Notes: a model not told the origin generated them from the letters alone. Counted from the stretch's first letter, positions 42,883 to 52,490 are shown. The stretch is 64,000 bases of DNA from Flavobacterium ovatum (GCF_040703125.1 NZ_CP160035.1:1736001-1800000), one strand, 5' to 3'. Program-made: numbers and translations.

Positions 42883-43827
42883 ATGCTTCAAGTTCAAAAT
42901 ATTTCTTTTGCTTATATCAATAAGCCTGTTTTAAAAAATATAAATTTCACCATAAATAAAGGGCGAAATATTGCGGTAATTGGTGAAAGTGGATGTGGTA
43001 AAAGTACACTTCTAAAATTAATTTATGGATTATTCGACCTTGATCAAGGTGCTATTTTTTGGAATGATAGTGAGATTTTGGGGCCAAAATTTCATTTGGT
43101 TCCGGGTATGCCCTATATTAAATACTTGTCTCAAGATTTTGATTTAATGCCTTATGTTACTGTGGCAGAAAATGTGGGTAAATTTCTTTCTAATGTACGT
43201 CAAGATCTAAAAAAAGCTAGAATTAATGAGTTGTTAGAAATTGTCGAAATGACAGATTATGCTAACGTAAAAGCTAAATATTTGAGTGGGGGACAACAAC
43301 AACGAGTAGCATTAGCAAGAGCATTGGCATTAGAACCAGAAATTTTGTTGTTAGACGAGCCTTTTAGTCACATCGATAATTTTAGGAAAAATGCTTTACG
43401 TCGTAATCTATTTGCTTATTTAAAAGCTAAAGGTGTTACTTGTATCGTGGCTACTCATGATAGTACGGATGCGCTTTCATTTGCCGATGAAACGATAGTC
43501 CTTTATGATGGTCAAATGGTAGAAATGGCTAATTCAGTAGATTTATACAATACACCAATTAATAAATATGTAGCTTCACTTTTTGGGGAAGTAAATGAAT
43601 TGCAATTATCCAATTTAGTACCTATTGATGGCGAAGATGAGGAGGTTCTTTTGTATCCACACCAACTTAAATTGGTGGAAAATGGACTGATGAAAGTAAC
43701 TGTGAAAGAATCTTATTTTAAAGGGAGTTACTATTTAATCAAAGCTGTTTTTAATAGAAAAGTGGTGTTTTTCGAACATGAAATCGCTTTAGAGCATAAT
43801 CAAGAAGTAAGTTTGATGATTGCTTAA
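42883..43827 (+). CDS. ABC transporter ATP-binding protein
   Basis: 314 residues. Walker A GESGCGKST (~34-42), Q-loop YLSQDFDLMPY, signature LSGGQQQRVALARAL, Walker B ILLLDEPFSHID and the switch His in VATHDSTDA. A C-terminal ~90-residue domain (from ELQLSNLVP) resembles the TOBE-like regulatory domains of the sugar/spermidine/iron importer ATPases. No permease or binding protein is adjacent, so the substrate is unknown and the ATPase may act with a distant permease. Confidence 0.9.
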   Translation: MLQVQNISFAYINKPVLKNINFTINKGRNIAVIGESGCGKSTLLKLIYGLFDLDQGAIFWNDSEILGPKFHLVPGMPYIKYLSQDFDLMPYVTVAENVGKFLSNVRQDLKKARINELLEIVEMTDYANVKAKYLSGGQQQRVALARALALEPEILLLDEPFSHIDNFRKNALRRNLFAYLKAKGVTCIVATHDSTDALSFADETIVLYDGQMVEMANSVDLYNTPINKYVASLFGEVNELQLSNLVPIDGEDEEVLLYPHQLKLVENGLMKVTVKESYFKGSYYLIKAVFNRKVVFFEHEIALEHNQEVSLMIA

Positions 43828-43912
43828 AAGTTTTTATTTGTTTGAAAAATATAAATGAATAATTGCTTAAAAAGTAGTAATTTGTGTGCTACTAACCTTT
43901 ATTCTAGTAAAT

Positions 43913-44920
43913 ATGTTTCACTCCAAAATAGCAGGTTTGGGATTTTATGTCCCATCTAATGTCGTTACTAACGATGATTTATCAAAATTAATTGATACGA
44001 ATGATGAATGGATTCAAGAGCGGACTGGGATTCAGGAGCGTCGTCATATAATTAAAGGGGAAGACACCACTACTTCGATGGGTGTGAAAGCTGCTAAAAT
44101 AGCGATAGAACGTTCTGGTGTTGCCAAAGAGGATATTGATTTTGTCGTTTTTGCAACCTTAAGTCCAGATTATTATTTTCCAGGGCCAGGTGTTTTGGTA
44201 CAACGGGATTTAGGATTACGAACTGTAGGTGCATTGGATGTACGCAATCAATGCTCTGGTTTTGTTTATGCACTATCGGTGGCGGATCAATACATTAAAA
44301 CAGGTATGTATAAAAATGTCCTAGTGATCGGTTCCGAAGTTCATTCGACAGGATTAGATATGACTACTCGCGGACGTGGAGTTTCTGTGATTTTTGGAGA
44401 TGGAGCGGGAGCAGCAGTATTGAGTCGAGAAGAGGATTTGACCAAAGGAATTCTATCTACTCATTTGCATTCAGAAGGAATTCATGCCGAAGAATTAGTC
44501 TTGAAGGCTCCAGGAATGGGAGGTCGTTGGGTAACCGATATTCTCGAAGATAATAACCCTGATGACGAAAGTTACTACCCTTATATGAACGGACAATTTG
44601 TTTTTAAAAACGCAGTGGTTCGCTTTAGTGAAGTCATTAATGAAGGTTTAGAGGCAAATAATTTACAAGTTTCGGATATAGATATGTTGATTCCACATCA
44701 AGCTAACCTCAGGATTTCACAATACATCCAGAAAAAATTTGGATTAAGTAATGATCAAGTACATAATAATGTCCAAAAATACGGAAATACAACCGCAGCA
44801 TCCATTCCAATTGCTTTGACCGAAGCTTGGGAACTCGGTAAGATTAAAAAAGGAGATACCGTTGTTTTAGCTGCTTTTGGTAGTGGATTTACTTGGGCTA
44901 GCGCCATTATCAAATGGTAG
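43913..44920 (+). CDS. fabH: 3-oxoacyl-ACP synthase III (FabH-like)
   Basis: 335 residues from ATG 43913 (MFHSKIAGLGFYVPSNVV). The Cys-His-Asn triad is visible: RNQCSGFVYAL, IPHQANLRIS and KYGNTTAASIP. FabH condenses acetyl-CoA (or branched acyl-CoA) with malonyl-ACP to start fatty-acid synthesis. No rpmF/plsX/acc genes are nearby, so this may be a secondary FabH paralogue rather than the main initiator. A terminator follows. Confidence 0.9.
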   Translation: MFHSKIAGLGFYVPSNVVTNDDLSKLIDTNDEWIQERTGIQERRHIIKGEDTTTSMGVKAAKIAIERSGVAKEDIDFVVFATLSPDYYFPGPGVLVQRDLGLRTVGALDVRNQCSGFVYALSVADQYIKTGMYKNVLVIGSEVHSTGLDMTTRGRGVSVIFGDGAGAAVLSREEDLTKGILSTHLHSEGIHAEELVLKAPGMGGRWVTDILEDNNPDDESYYPYMNGQFVFKNAVVRFSEVINEGLEANNLQVSDIDMLIPHQANLRISQYIQKKFGLSNDQVHNNVQKYGNTTAASIPIALTEAWELGKIKKGDTVVLAAFGSGFTWASAIIKW

Positions 44921-44944
44921 AATTCACTGTTTTTTAATACTATA

Positions 44945-44976
44945 AAAAGACACTCATTGAGTGTCTTTTCTTTTTT
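44945..44976 (+). terminator. Terminator after fabH
   Basis: AAAAGACACTC (44945-44955), loop ATT, GAGTGTCTTTT (44959-44969), then T-rich. Confidence 0.9.
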
Positions 44977-45020
44977 CGATAACCTTGTCGTTTCTCATTT
45001 TCAAATTGGCGCATTATACC

Positions 45021-45028
45021 TATATTTG
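45021..45028 (+). promoter_or_regulatory. Candidate -7 element for argS
   Basis: TATATTTG fits TAnnTTTG, 23 bp before the ATG. Confidence 0.65.
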
Positions 45029-45051
45029 CACCCATTAAAAAAAGCAATAAA

Positions 45052-46830
45052 ATGACATTATCAGATATTCTTACACCCTCAATCCAGAAAGCCGTTCAAG
45101 ACCTGTTTGAAGTTACGATCGAAAAAGTAGAATTTCAATCGACTCGTAAGGAGTTTGAAGGAGATATTACTATGGTGATTTTTCCTTTATTGAAATTGGT
45201 CAAAAGTAATCCAGTGGAATTAGGGAATAAAATAGGGAGCTATTTAGTTGAAAACGTAGATGCTGTTAGTAAATTTAATGTTGTTTCAGGATTTTTGAAT
45301 ATCGTCATTTCGGATGGTTATTATTTAAGTTTTTTCAACCAAATCAGAAATGTAGAAAAATTCGGATTTCAATCTCCAAAAGCTGATGATTCAGCGGTAA
45401 TGGTCGAATATTCTTCGCCAAACACCAATAAGCCGTTGCATTTAGGTCATGTTCGAAATAACTTATTAGGATATTCCGTTGCAGAGATTATCAAAGCATC
45501 TGGTAAAAAAGTATATAAAACTCAAATTATCAACGATAGAGGAATCCATATTTGCAAGTCGATGTTAGCTTGGCAAAAATTTGGAAATGAATCGACTCCA
45601 GAATCGACAGGTTTAAAAGGAGATAAATTAGTAGGTAATTATTATGTTGCTTTTGATAAAGCGTATAAAGAAGAAATTAGCCAATTGATGGCAGCCGGAA
45701 AAACCGAAGATGAAGCCAAAAAACAAGCGCCAATTATTCTAGAAGCACAAGAAATGCTTTTGAAATGGGAAGCAGGAGATGAGGCTGTAATCGCACTTTG
45801 GAAAAAAATGAACCAATGGGTTTATGATGGTTTTGCCGCAACCTACGCAACCATGGGCGTTGATTTTGATAGTTATTACTATGAAAGTAACACTTATTTA
45901 TTAGGTAAAGATGTCGTGCAAGTAGGATTAGACAAAGGAATTTTCGAAAAAGATCCTGATGGTTCTGTTTGGATCGATTTAACTGCCGAAGGTTTGGACC
46001 GTAAAATTGTTTTGCGTTCAGACGGAACAGCCGTTTATATGACCCAAGATATTGGTACAGCTATTCAACGTGTAAAAGACATGCCCGATGTTGGCGGAAT
46101 CGTTTACACTGTAGGTAATGAACAAGATTATCATTTCAAAGTTTTATTTCTAATTTTGAAAAAATTAGGTTTTGATTGGGCTGCCAATCTATTCCATTTG
46201 TCCTACGGAATGGTTGATTTACCTTCTGGAAAAATGAAATCTCGTGAAGGAACTGTCGTAGATGCCGATGATTTGATGGAAGAAATGGCGACTACAGCTC
46301 AAAAAATCGCCGAAGATTTGGGTAAATTAGAAGGCTATTCAGCCGAAGAAAAATCCAAATTGTACAAAACAATCGGTCTAGGAGCTTTGAAATATTACAT
46401 TTTAAAAGTAGATCCAAAAAAACGAATCCTTTTCAACCCCGAAGAATCAGTAGATTTTGCAGGAAACACGGGGCCGTTCATTCAATACACATACGCTCGT
46501 ATTCAGTCGATTATTCGTAAAGCCGAATTTGATTATTCGCAAGACGCAACCATAGTTGATTTGCATGAGAAAGAGAAAGAACTCATCAAACAATTAGAAT
46601 TGTTTTCTGAGGTGATTCAAAACGCAGCTCACAATCATAGTCCCGCATTAATTGCTAATTACACCTATGATTTAGTTAGAGAATATAACTCATTTTACCA
46701 AGCCGTACCTATTTTGGGCGAAGCCGATTTACAAAACAAATCCTTTAGAGTACAGCTTTCCAAGCGAGTTGCCGACACCATTGCCGACGCTTTCAGTCTC
46801 TTAGGAATCAACGTTCCAGAGAGAATGTAA
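45052..46830 (+). CDS. argS: Arginyl-tRNA synthetase
   Basis: 592 residues. The class I core has VEYSSPNTNKPLHLGHVRNN (HIGH motif as HLGH, ~122-145) and a KMSKS-like GKMKSREGTVVD. The N-terminal Arg-tRNA additional domain is at ~1-110, and the C-terminal anticodon-binding domain (DALR, from GPFIQYTYARIQSI) ends NVPERM. It charges tRNA-Arg. Its terminator is the hairpin nested in the following family A repeat. Confidence 0.98.
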   Translation: MTLSDILTPSIQKAVQDLFEVTIEKVEFQSTRKEFEGDITMVIFPLLKLVKSNPVELGNKIGSYLVENVDAVSKFNVVSGFLNIVISDGYYLSFFNQIRNVEKFGFQSPKADDSAVMVEYSSPNTNKPLHLGHVRNNLLGYSVAEIIKASGKKVYKTQIINDRGIHICKSMLAWQKFGNESTPESTGLKGDKLVGNYYVAFDKAYKEEISQLMAAGKTEDEAKKQAPIILEAQEMLLKWEAGDEAVIALWKKMNQWVYDGFAATYATMGVDFDSYYYESNTYLLGKDVVQVGLDKGIFEKDPDGSVWIDLTAEGLDRKIVLRSDGTAVYMTQDIGTAIQRVKDMPDVGGIVYTVGNEQDYHFKVLFLILKKLGFDWAANLFHLSYGMVDLPSGKMKSREGTVVDADDLMEEMATTAQKIAEDLGKLEGYSAEEKSKLYKTIGLGALKYYILKVDPKKRILFNPEESVDFAGNTGPFIQYTYARIQSIIRKAEFDYSQDATIVDLHEKEKELIKQLELFSEVIQNAAHNHSPALIANYTYDLVREYNSFYQAVPILGEADLQNKSFRVQLSKRVADTIADAFSLLGINVPERM

Positions 46831-46841
46831 AATGATATTTT

Positions 46842-46982
46842 GGGCGTGCCCACAAAAAAAAATGGCTAAGCAGTTTGCGCTTAGCCATTTTTTTTTGTGG
46901 TCGGGCTATTCGTTGCAAGTCCTCAACAAGTTCCGCTATCGCTACACTTGTTTGTGGGCTTTTCACTGCTATCCCTCACGCA
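46842..46982. repeat. Intergenic repeat, family A, copy 3
   Basis: Begins GGGCGTGCCC, contains GGTCGGGCTATTCGTTGCAA and an inner inverted repeat (ACAAGT / ACTTGT), and ends TTTTCACTGCTATCCCTCAC. It starts 12 bp after the argS stop and includes a 21-bp-stem terminator in its left part. The rest of the argS-mscS gap (46983-47158) holds only the promoter at 47080. Confidence 0.65.
46850..46900 (+). terminator. Very long-stem terminator of argS inside repeat A3
   Basis: CCACA9TGGCTAAG (46850-46870) pairs perfectly over 21 bp with CTTAGCCAT9GTGG (46880-46900), with a 9-nt loop. The embedded T9 acts as the U tract. Confidence 0.85.
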
Positions 46983-47079
46983 AGCAAACTGAAGATTGAA
47001 ATTGATTTGTTTTCACAAAGTAGATTTTTTAGAGCATAATCTTTAGTAATAAAACAAAGCTTCAATCATTCAAATAAAC

Positions 47080-47087
47080 TACTTTTG
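47080..47087 (+). promoter_or_regulatory. Candidate -7 element for the mscS pair
   Basis: TACTTTTG fits TAnnTTTG, 71 bp before the ATG at 47159. Confidence 0.5.
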
Positions 47088-47158
47088 GCGACGCATATTC
47101 AAGAAGCTTTGGTGTTAAAATCAATACTTCCAAAATCTTTAAATAATAATTGTCCTCC

Positions 47159-49063
47159 ATGAAATTACTATCTCAACTATTTCTTTTTTTGTTGTTCACA
47201 CAACTAAGTTATTCCCAAAATAAAACCCAAAAAACAGATGCCTCACAAACAGAAGTACAAGAGGTAGCTGTTGCCAAACAAGTGGATTCTGCCAACACAG
47301 TTGTGTTTAATGCGTATAACAAAAAACTGCAAGAACTCGAAGTGCTGCGTCTCAAAGACTCTGTAGAACAAGCAAAACTACAAACGAGATTAGATAAATT
47401 AAGCACGACGGATAATATTCAGAAAGACAAACTGCTAAAGCAACTTCAGGAGTTTGCAGACAAAGACAAAGAACGATTTGAATTCAAAAAACGTGAAATC
47501 GATTCTTTGAGAAAAACAGCAAAGTCTTATCCTGTAATGGGTTTTTTTAGCGATAGTTTGTTTGTGATTTACAGTAAACTAGGAAGTTTTTCTGTAAAAG
47601 ACCGTGCAGAGGCGATTTCGAATAGAATTCAAAAACTAGCGGATATTTATCAATTCAAAAAAGAGGATATTAAAGTAGTACAGTCAGAAAGTACTGCCGA
47701 TGTTATTGTGGGAGAAAGCATCATCACAAGCGTCTCCGAGAACGATGCGATTTGGAACAATTCTACCAAAAAAGAATTGGCTGACAAATATAAAATTTTA
47801 ATCGAAAATGCAGTCATCAAATACCAAGAGGAAACCAGTTTTGAAACCTTAGGAAAAGAAATTGCGATAGCGCTTTTGATTATCTTGATTGTGGGGATTA
47901 TTATTTATTTCATTCGAAAAGGATTCCGATTGCTAAATGAAAAAATCAAAGAGAAAGAAGGGTCTTCTCTAAGTGGAATTACTATTAAAAACTACACATT
48001 ATTCGATGCTAGTAGACAAGTTAAAGTTTTTGTTGCAGTCAGTAATTTTGTAAAATGGATATTAACCATTCTTACTGTTTATCTATCCTTACCCATATTA
48101 TTTGGAATTTTTCCGTGGACCAAACATTTTACAGATACTCTTATTGAATACATAAAAAGTCCAGCAGTCAAAATTGTAATGGGAGTTTGGGATTATTTGC
48201 CCAATTTAATAACCATTATAGTTATTGTGGTATTTTTTAGATACGTACTACGTTTTGTTTATTTTCTAAAGACCGAAGTAGAAAACGAAAATTTGCAACT
48301 CTCCGGTTTTTACCCCGATTGGGCAAATCCAACCTATCAAATTATAAAAGTGGTTTTATATGCTTTTATGGGGATTGTAATTTTTCCGTATTTGCCTGGG
48401 AGTGATTCCCCTATATTTCAAGGAGTTTCGGTTTTCTTAGGAGTCTTGTTTACTTTTGGTTCATCGGGATCGTTGTCCAATGTAGTGGCAGGTTTGGTAT
48501 TGACCTATATGCGTTTGTTTAAAATTGGTGATCGTGTAAAAATCGGTGAAGTTTTTGGCGATGTAATCGAAAAATCAATGTTGGTAACTCGGGTTAGAAC
48601 CACTAAAAATGAAATTATATCGATTCCAAATTCAACCGTAATGAATAGTCATACTATCAATTATAGTAGTGATGCGCCTACTAATGGATTGATTTTACAT
48701 ACAACGATTACGTTGGGTTATGATGTGCCTTGGAAAAAAGTACACCAAACATTGATAGATGCTGCTAACCGTACTGAGTGGTTACAAAAATCACCGTCGC
48801 CTTTTGTCTTACAAACGAGTTTAGATGATTTTTACGTATCTTACCAAGTAAATGCATACACCAAAGAAGTCAATAAACAAGCGCTGATCTATTCTTATTT
48901 GCACGCTAATATTCAAGATTGTTGCAACGAAAATGGAATCGAAATACTTTCTCCTCATTACAGAGCAGCAAGAGACGGCAGTCAGGTAACCATTCCTGAA
49001 GATTATTTGAATAAAAATTACCAAGCACCAAAATTTAATGTATCTATTTCAAAAGAAGATTAG
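47159..49063 (+). CDS. Mechanosensitive channel (MscS family), large form
   Basis: 634 residues from ATG 47159. A signal peptide (LLSQLFLFLLFTQLSYSQ) precedes a periplasmic coiled-coil region (~40-200, rich in Lys/Glu/Asp). Four to five TM segments follow (e.g. IAIALLIILIVGIIIYFI), then the MscS core with pore helix and beta domain (FTFGSSGSLSNVVAGLVLTY, KIGDRVKIGEVFGDVIEKSM, EIISIPNSTVMNSHTINYS). It likely gates on membrane tension during osmotic downshock. A second channel gene begins 2 bp after its stop. Confidence 0.93.
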   Translation: MKLLSQLFLFLLFTQLSYSQNKTQKTDASQTEVQEVAVAKQVDSANTVVFNAYNKKLQELEVLRLKDSVEQAKLQTRLDKLSTTDNIQKDKLLKQLQEFADKDKERFEFKKREIDSLRKTAKSYPVMGFFSDSLFVIYSKLGSFSVKDRAEAISNRIQKLADIYQFKKEDIKVVQSESTADVIVGESIITSVSENDAIWNNSTKKELADKYKILIENAVIKYQEETSFETLGKEIAIALLIILIVGIIIYFIRKGFRLLNEKIKEKEGSSLSGITIKNYTLFDASRQVKVFVAVSNFVKWILTILTVYLSLPILFGIFPWTKHFTDTLIEYIKSPAVKIVMGVWDYLPNLITIIVIVVFFRYVLRFVYFLKTEVENENLQLSGFYPDWANPTYQIIKVVLYAFMGIVIFPYLPGSDSPIFQGVSVFLGVLFTFGSSGSLSNVVAGLVLTYMRLFKIGDRVKIGEVFGDVIEKSMLVTRVRTTKNEIISIPNSTVMNSHTINYSSDAPTNGLILHTTITLGYDVPWKKVHQTLIDAANRTEWLQKSPSPFVLQTSLDDFYVSYQVNAYTKEVNKQALIYSYLHANIQDCCNENGIEILSPHYRAARDGSQVTIPEDYLNKNYQAPKFNVSISKED

Positions 49064-49065
49064 TC

Positions 49066-49965
49066 ATGAATGATACCATAGAAAAATATTTGTACGACCC
49101 AACTATAGGCAAAATGTCAACCATTGTAATTGGTGTTGCCGTTATTTGGCTTCTAGTTCGAGTGATTCAACGCAATTTATTATCCAAAATTCAAGGCAAT
49201 GATAATCATTATCGTGCCAAAAAGTTTAGTAATTATGCAGGTTATTTTTTAACTATTGTATTAATTACCATTGTTTTTAGTGATAAATTGGGAGGGTTTA
49301 CGGTTGCTTTGGGAGTGGCTGGAGCAGGAATCGCCTTTGCTTTGCAAGAAGTGATTGCTTCATTTGCAGGTTGGTTAGCAATTATGTTTGGCGATTTTTA
49401 TAAAACAGGAGACCGTGTGCAACTTGGTGGAATAAAAGGAGATGTCATGGATATTGGTGTGCTACGTACCACAATAATGGAAACAGGGCAATGGGTAGAT
49501 GGCGATTTGTATAATGGACGAATAGTTTTAATAGCCAATAGTTATGTTTTCAAAGAACCTGTTTTTAACTATTCAGGTGATTTTCCTTTTTTATGGGACG
49601 AAATTAAAATTCCAGTGCAATATGGTAGTGATTATGACAAAGCAAAAGAATTGTTATTAGAAATAGGAAATAAAGTAGCAGGAGATTTAACTCAACAATC
49701 CAAAGAAAAATGGGAGCAATTACAGAATAAATTCCGATTAGAAGAAGCCCAAACTGATCCTATGGTTTCGCTTATTGCTAATGATAATTGGGTCGAATTT
49801 ACCTTGCGATATGTAGTAAGCTACAAAAAAAGACGTGCTACAAAAACTGAATTGTTTATCCAAATATTAAAATCATTTGAAGCAACAAATGGAGCGATCA
49901 AATTTGCATCGGCTACTTTTCAACTGGTGGAAGCACCCGATTTTAATGTGAATATTAAAAAATAG
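49066..49965 (+). CDS. Mechanosensitive channel (MscS family), short form
   Basis: 299 residues. Two to three TM helices (~17-35, 56-75, 80-100) lead to the MscS pore-beta module (LGVAGAGIAFALQEVIASFA, GWLAIMFGDFYKTGDRVQLG, VLIANSYVFKEPVFNYSG) and a C-terminal mixed domain. It differs from its upstream neighbour in lacking the periplasmic region, so this is not a simple tandem duplication. It is almost certainly cotranscribed with that neighbour. Confidence 0.93.
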   Translation: MNDTIEKYLYDPTIGKMSTIVIGVAVIWLLVRVIQRNLLSKIQGNDNHYRAKKFSNYAGYFLTIVLITIVFSDKLGGFTVALGVAGAGIAFALQEVIASFAGWLAIMFGDFYKTGDRVQLGGIKGDVMDIGVLRTTIMETGQWVDGDLYNGRIVLIANSYVFKEPVFNYSGDFPFLWDEIKIPVQYGSDYDKAKELLLEIGNKVAGDLTQQSKEKWEQLQNKFRLEEAQTDPMVSLIANDNWVEFTLRYVVSYKKRRATKTELFIQILKSFEATNGAIKFASATFQLVEAPDFNVNIKK

Positions 49966-50060
49966 TGTTGGAATATGATTATTCAAAAACTAAGAAAGAC
50001 AAAACAATTGAATTTGAGTTTTTTATGAATAATACTTTTCATAGTTATCAATCAAATGCT

Positions 50061-50068
50061 TAAATTTG
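50061..50068 (+). promoter_or_regulatory. Candidate -7 element for ffh
   Basis: TAAATTTG fits TAnnTTTG, 24 bp before the ATG. Confidence 0.6.
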
Positions 50069-50092
50069 CACTTCATAAAAAGATAAAAAATT

Positions 50093-51454
50093 ATGTTTGA
50101 TAATTTAAGCGATAAACTAGACAAAGCCTTTCATGTACTTAAAGGGCATGGGAAAATTACCGAAGTAAACGTTGCCGAGACCTTAAAAGAAGTGCGTCGT
50201 GCCTTGTTAGACGCCGATGTTAACTTTAAAATTGCCAAAGATTTTACTGCCAGGGTAAAGGACAAAGCAATTGGTCAAAACGTATTAACTACTTTACAAC
50301 CAGGTCAGTTATTGGTTAAGTTAGTCAAAGATGAGTTGACTGAATTAATGGGTGGTGATGTTGCAGGAATTAATCTTTCAGGTACGCCAACAGTTATATT
50401 AATGTCGGGACTACAAGGTTCTGGTAAGACGACTTTCTCTGGAAAGTTGGCCAATTTTTTACAAACAAAAAAGAATAAAAAACCACTTTTGGTGGCTTGT
50501 GATATCTACCGTCCAGCTGCGATTCAACAGTTGTATGTGGTGGGAGATTCGATAGCTGTTGAAGTATATTCAGAGCCTGAAAATAAAAATCCAGTTGAAA
50601 TCGCTCAAAACGCAATCAAACATGCTAAAGCCAATGGTTTTGACGTCGTGATTGTGGATACTGCAGGTCGTTTAGCAGTAGATAAAGAAATGATGGATGA
50701 GATTGCTCGTGTTCACAAAGCAATTCAACCACAAGAGACTTTGTTCGTTGTCGATTCGATGACTGGACAAGATGCGGTTAATACTGCAAAAGCTTTCAAT
50801 GATATCTTAAATTTTGATGGGGTTATTTTAACCAAATTAGATGGAGATACTCGTGGAGGAGCAGCCCTTTCGATTAAAACGGTTGTAAATAAACCAATCA
50901 AATTTGTAGGTACTGGAGAAAAGATGGATGCGATTGATGTATTCTATCCAATACGTATGGCAGAACGTATCCTTGGAATGGGAGATGTTGTGTCTTTAGT
51001 AGAAAGAGCACAAGAGCAATTTGATGAAGAAGAAGCTAGAAAACTTCAGAAGAAAATCGCTAAAAACGAATTTGGTTTTGATGATTTCTTGACTCAAATT
51101 CAACAAGTAAAAAAAATGGGTAATATGAAAGACTTGGTTGGTATGATACCAGGTGCTTCAAAAGCCATGAAAGATGTTGAGATTGAAGACGACGCTTTCA
51201 AACATATCGAAGCGATTATTCACTCAATGACACCATTAGAAAGAAAAAAACCAGCTACAATTGATGTCAAAAGAAAAGCTCGTATTGCTAAAGGTTCTGG
51301 GACAAAAATTGAACAAGTGAATCAATTGATGAAGCAGTTTGACCAAATGAGCAAGATGATGAAAATGATGCAAGGGCCAGGCGGAAAAAATCTAATGAAA
51401 ATGATGGGTGGTATGAAAGGTGGAATGCCTGGAGGTATGCCGGGAATGAGATAA
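50093..51454 (+). CDS. ffh: Signal recognition particle protein Ffh
   Basis: 453 residues. N domain (~1-90), G domain with GLQGSGKTTFSGKLA, VACDIYRPAAIQQL, VDTAGRLAVDKEMMDE and TKLDGDTRGGAALS. The Met-rich M domain (~295-453) ends MKMMGGMKGGMPGGMPGMR and binds SRP RNA and signal sequences. It targets ribosome-nascent chains to the membrane via FtsY. It is monocistronic, followed by the repeat-rich leader of folD. Confidence 0.98.
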   Translation: MFDNLSDKLDKAFHVLKGHGKITEVNVAETLKEVRRALLDADVNFKIAKDFTARVKDKAIGQNVLTTLQPGQLLVKLVKDELTELMGGDVAGINLSGTPTVILMSGLQGSGKTTFSGKLANFLQTKKNKKPLLVACDIYRPAAIQQLYVVGDSIAVEVYSEPENKNPVEIAQNAIKHAKANGFDVVIVDTAGRLAVDKEMMDEIARVHKAIQPQETLFVVDSMTGQDAVNTAKAFNDILNFDGVILTKLDGDTRGGAALSIKTVVNKPIKFVGTGEKMDAIDVFYPIRMAERILGMGDVVSLVERAQEQFDEEEARKLQKKIAKNEFGFDDFLTQIQQVKKMGNMKDLVGMIPGASKAMKDVEIEDDAFKHIEAIIHSMTPLERKKPATIDVKRKARIAKGSGTKIEQVNQLMKQFDQMSKMMKMMQGPGGKNLMKMMGGMKGGMPGGMPGMR

Positions 51455-51460
51455 GAAAAA

Positions 51461-51562
51461 GTATTCAGTATTCAGAGTTTGAGTTTTCAGTTTTGAAATA
51501 TAGAAAAATAGTAAACAATTAATTGTGCCAAAAGCTAAAAGCTAAACGCCAAAAGCCAAAAA
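51461..51562 (+). repeat. Two 7-bp tandem arrays between ffh and folD
   Basis: The first array is GTATTCA, GTATTCA, GAGTTTG, then AGTTTTCA/GTTTTGA (51461-51496). The second, 51528-51562, is CCAAAAG, CTAAAAG, CTAAACG, CCAAAAG, CCAAAAA and ends 3 bp before the folD ATG. The second unit is that of the array before moaCB. Confidence 0.65.
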
Positions 51563-51565
51563 AAG

Positions 51566-52453
51566 ATGCAAATTTTAGACGGAAAAAAAACATCAGAAGA
51601 TATAAAGAAAGAAATCGCTGCTGAGGTTCAAGAAATCAAAGCAAACGGTGGAAAAGTTCCTCATTTGGCCGCAGTAATTGTAGGTGCAAATGGAGCTAGT
51701 TTAACTTATGTAGGTAGCAAAGTGCGTTCTTGTGAGCAAATAGGTTTTGAATCGACTTTGGTAAGTTTACCAGAAGGCATTACCGAAGAAGCATTATTAG
51801 CTAAGATAAAAGAATTGAACGAAGATGATAATCTTGATGGATTTATCGTTCAATTGCCATTGCCAAAACACATTGACGAAGAAAAAATACTTTTAGCTAT
51901 TAACCCAGAGAAAGATGTAGATGGTTTTCATCCAACCAACTTTGGAAGAATGGCGCTAGATATGGAAACATTTCTACCTGCTACTCCTTATGGAATTATG
52001 GAATTACTAGAACGTTACAAAGTAGAAACATCGGGTAAACATACTGTTGTAATTGGTCGTAGCCACATTGTTGGACGTCCTATGAGTATTTTGTTGAGTC
52101 GCAAAGGATATCCTGGAGATTCTACGGTTACTTTGGTACACAGTAGAACCAAAAACATCGAAGAATTCACCAAAAATGCGGATATTATTGTTACTGCGTT
52201 GGGTGTCCCAGAATTTTTAAAAGGGGATATGGTTAAGGATGGTGTTGTTATTATTGATGTGGGTATTACTCGTGTTGATGATGCATCAAATCCAAAAGGA
52301 TATGTAATTAAAGGAGATGTTGATTTTGCTTCTGTAAGTCCAAAATCATCTTTCATTACGCCAGTTCCTGGTGGAGTAGGGCCAATGACCATTGCGATGT
52401 TACTTAAAAACACACTTCTGGCTCGAAAGATAAGAGCTCGAAATAATCAATAA
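51566..52453 (+). CDS. folD: Bifunctional methylene-THF dehydrogenase/cyclohydrolase
   Basis: 295 residues. Motifs are [20 protein letters not shown] (catalytic Lys/Tyr region), [36 protein letters not shown], the NADP loop [16 protein letters not shown] and [13 protein letters not shown] (as [18 protein letters not shown]). It interconverts 5,10-methylene- and 10-formyl-THF for purine and fMet synthesis. No -7 element was seen close to the ATG, because the leader consists of heptamer repeats. Confidence 0.97.
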   Translation: MQILDGKKTSEDIKKEIAAEVQEIKANGGKVPHLAAVIVGANGASLTYVGSKVRSCEQIGFESTLVSLPEGITEEALLAKIKELNEDDNLDGFIVQLPLPKHIDEEKILLAINPEKDVDGFHPTNFGRMALDMETFLPATPYGIMELLERYKVETSGKHTVVIGRSHIVGRPMSILLSRKGYPGDSTVTLVHSRTKNIEEFTKNADIIVTALGVPEFLKGDMVKDGVVIIDVGITRVDDASNPKGYVIKGDVDFASVSPKSSFITPVPGGVGPMTIAMLLKNTLLARKIRARNNQ

Positions 52454-52463
52454 ATTTTAAAGA

Positions 52464-52490
52464 AAACCTACTTTTTAAGTAGGTTTTTTT
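52464..52490 (+). terminator. Terminator after folD
   Basis: AAACCTACTT (52464-52473), loop TTT, AAGTAGGTTT (52477-52486), and a T run. Confidence 0.92.
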
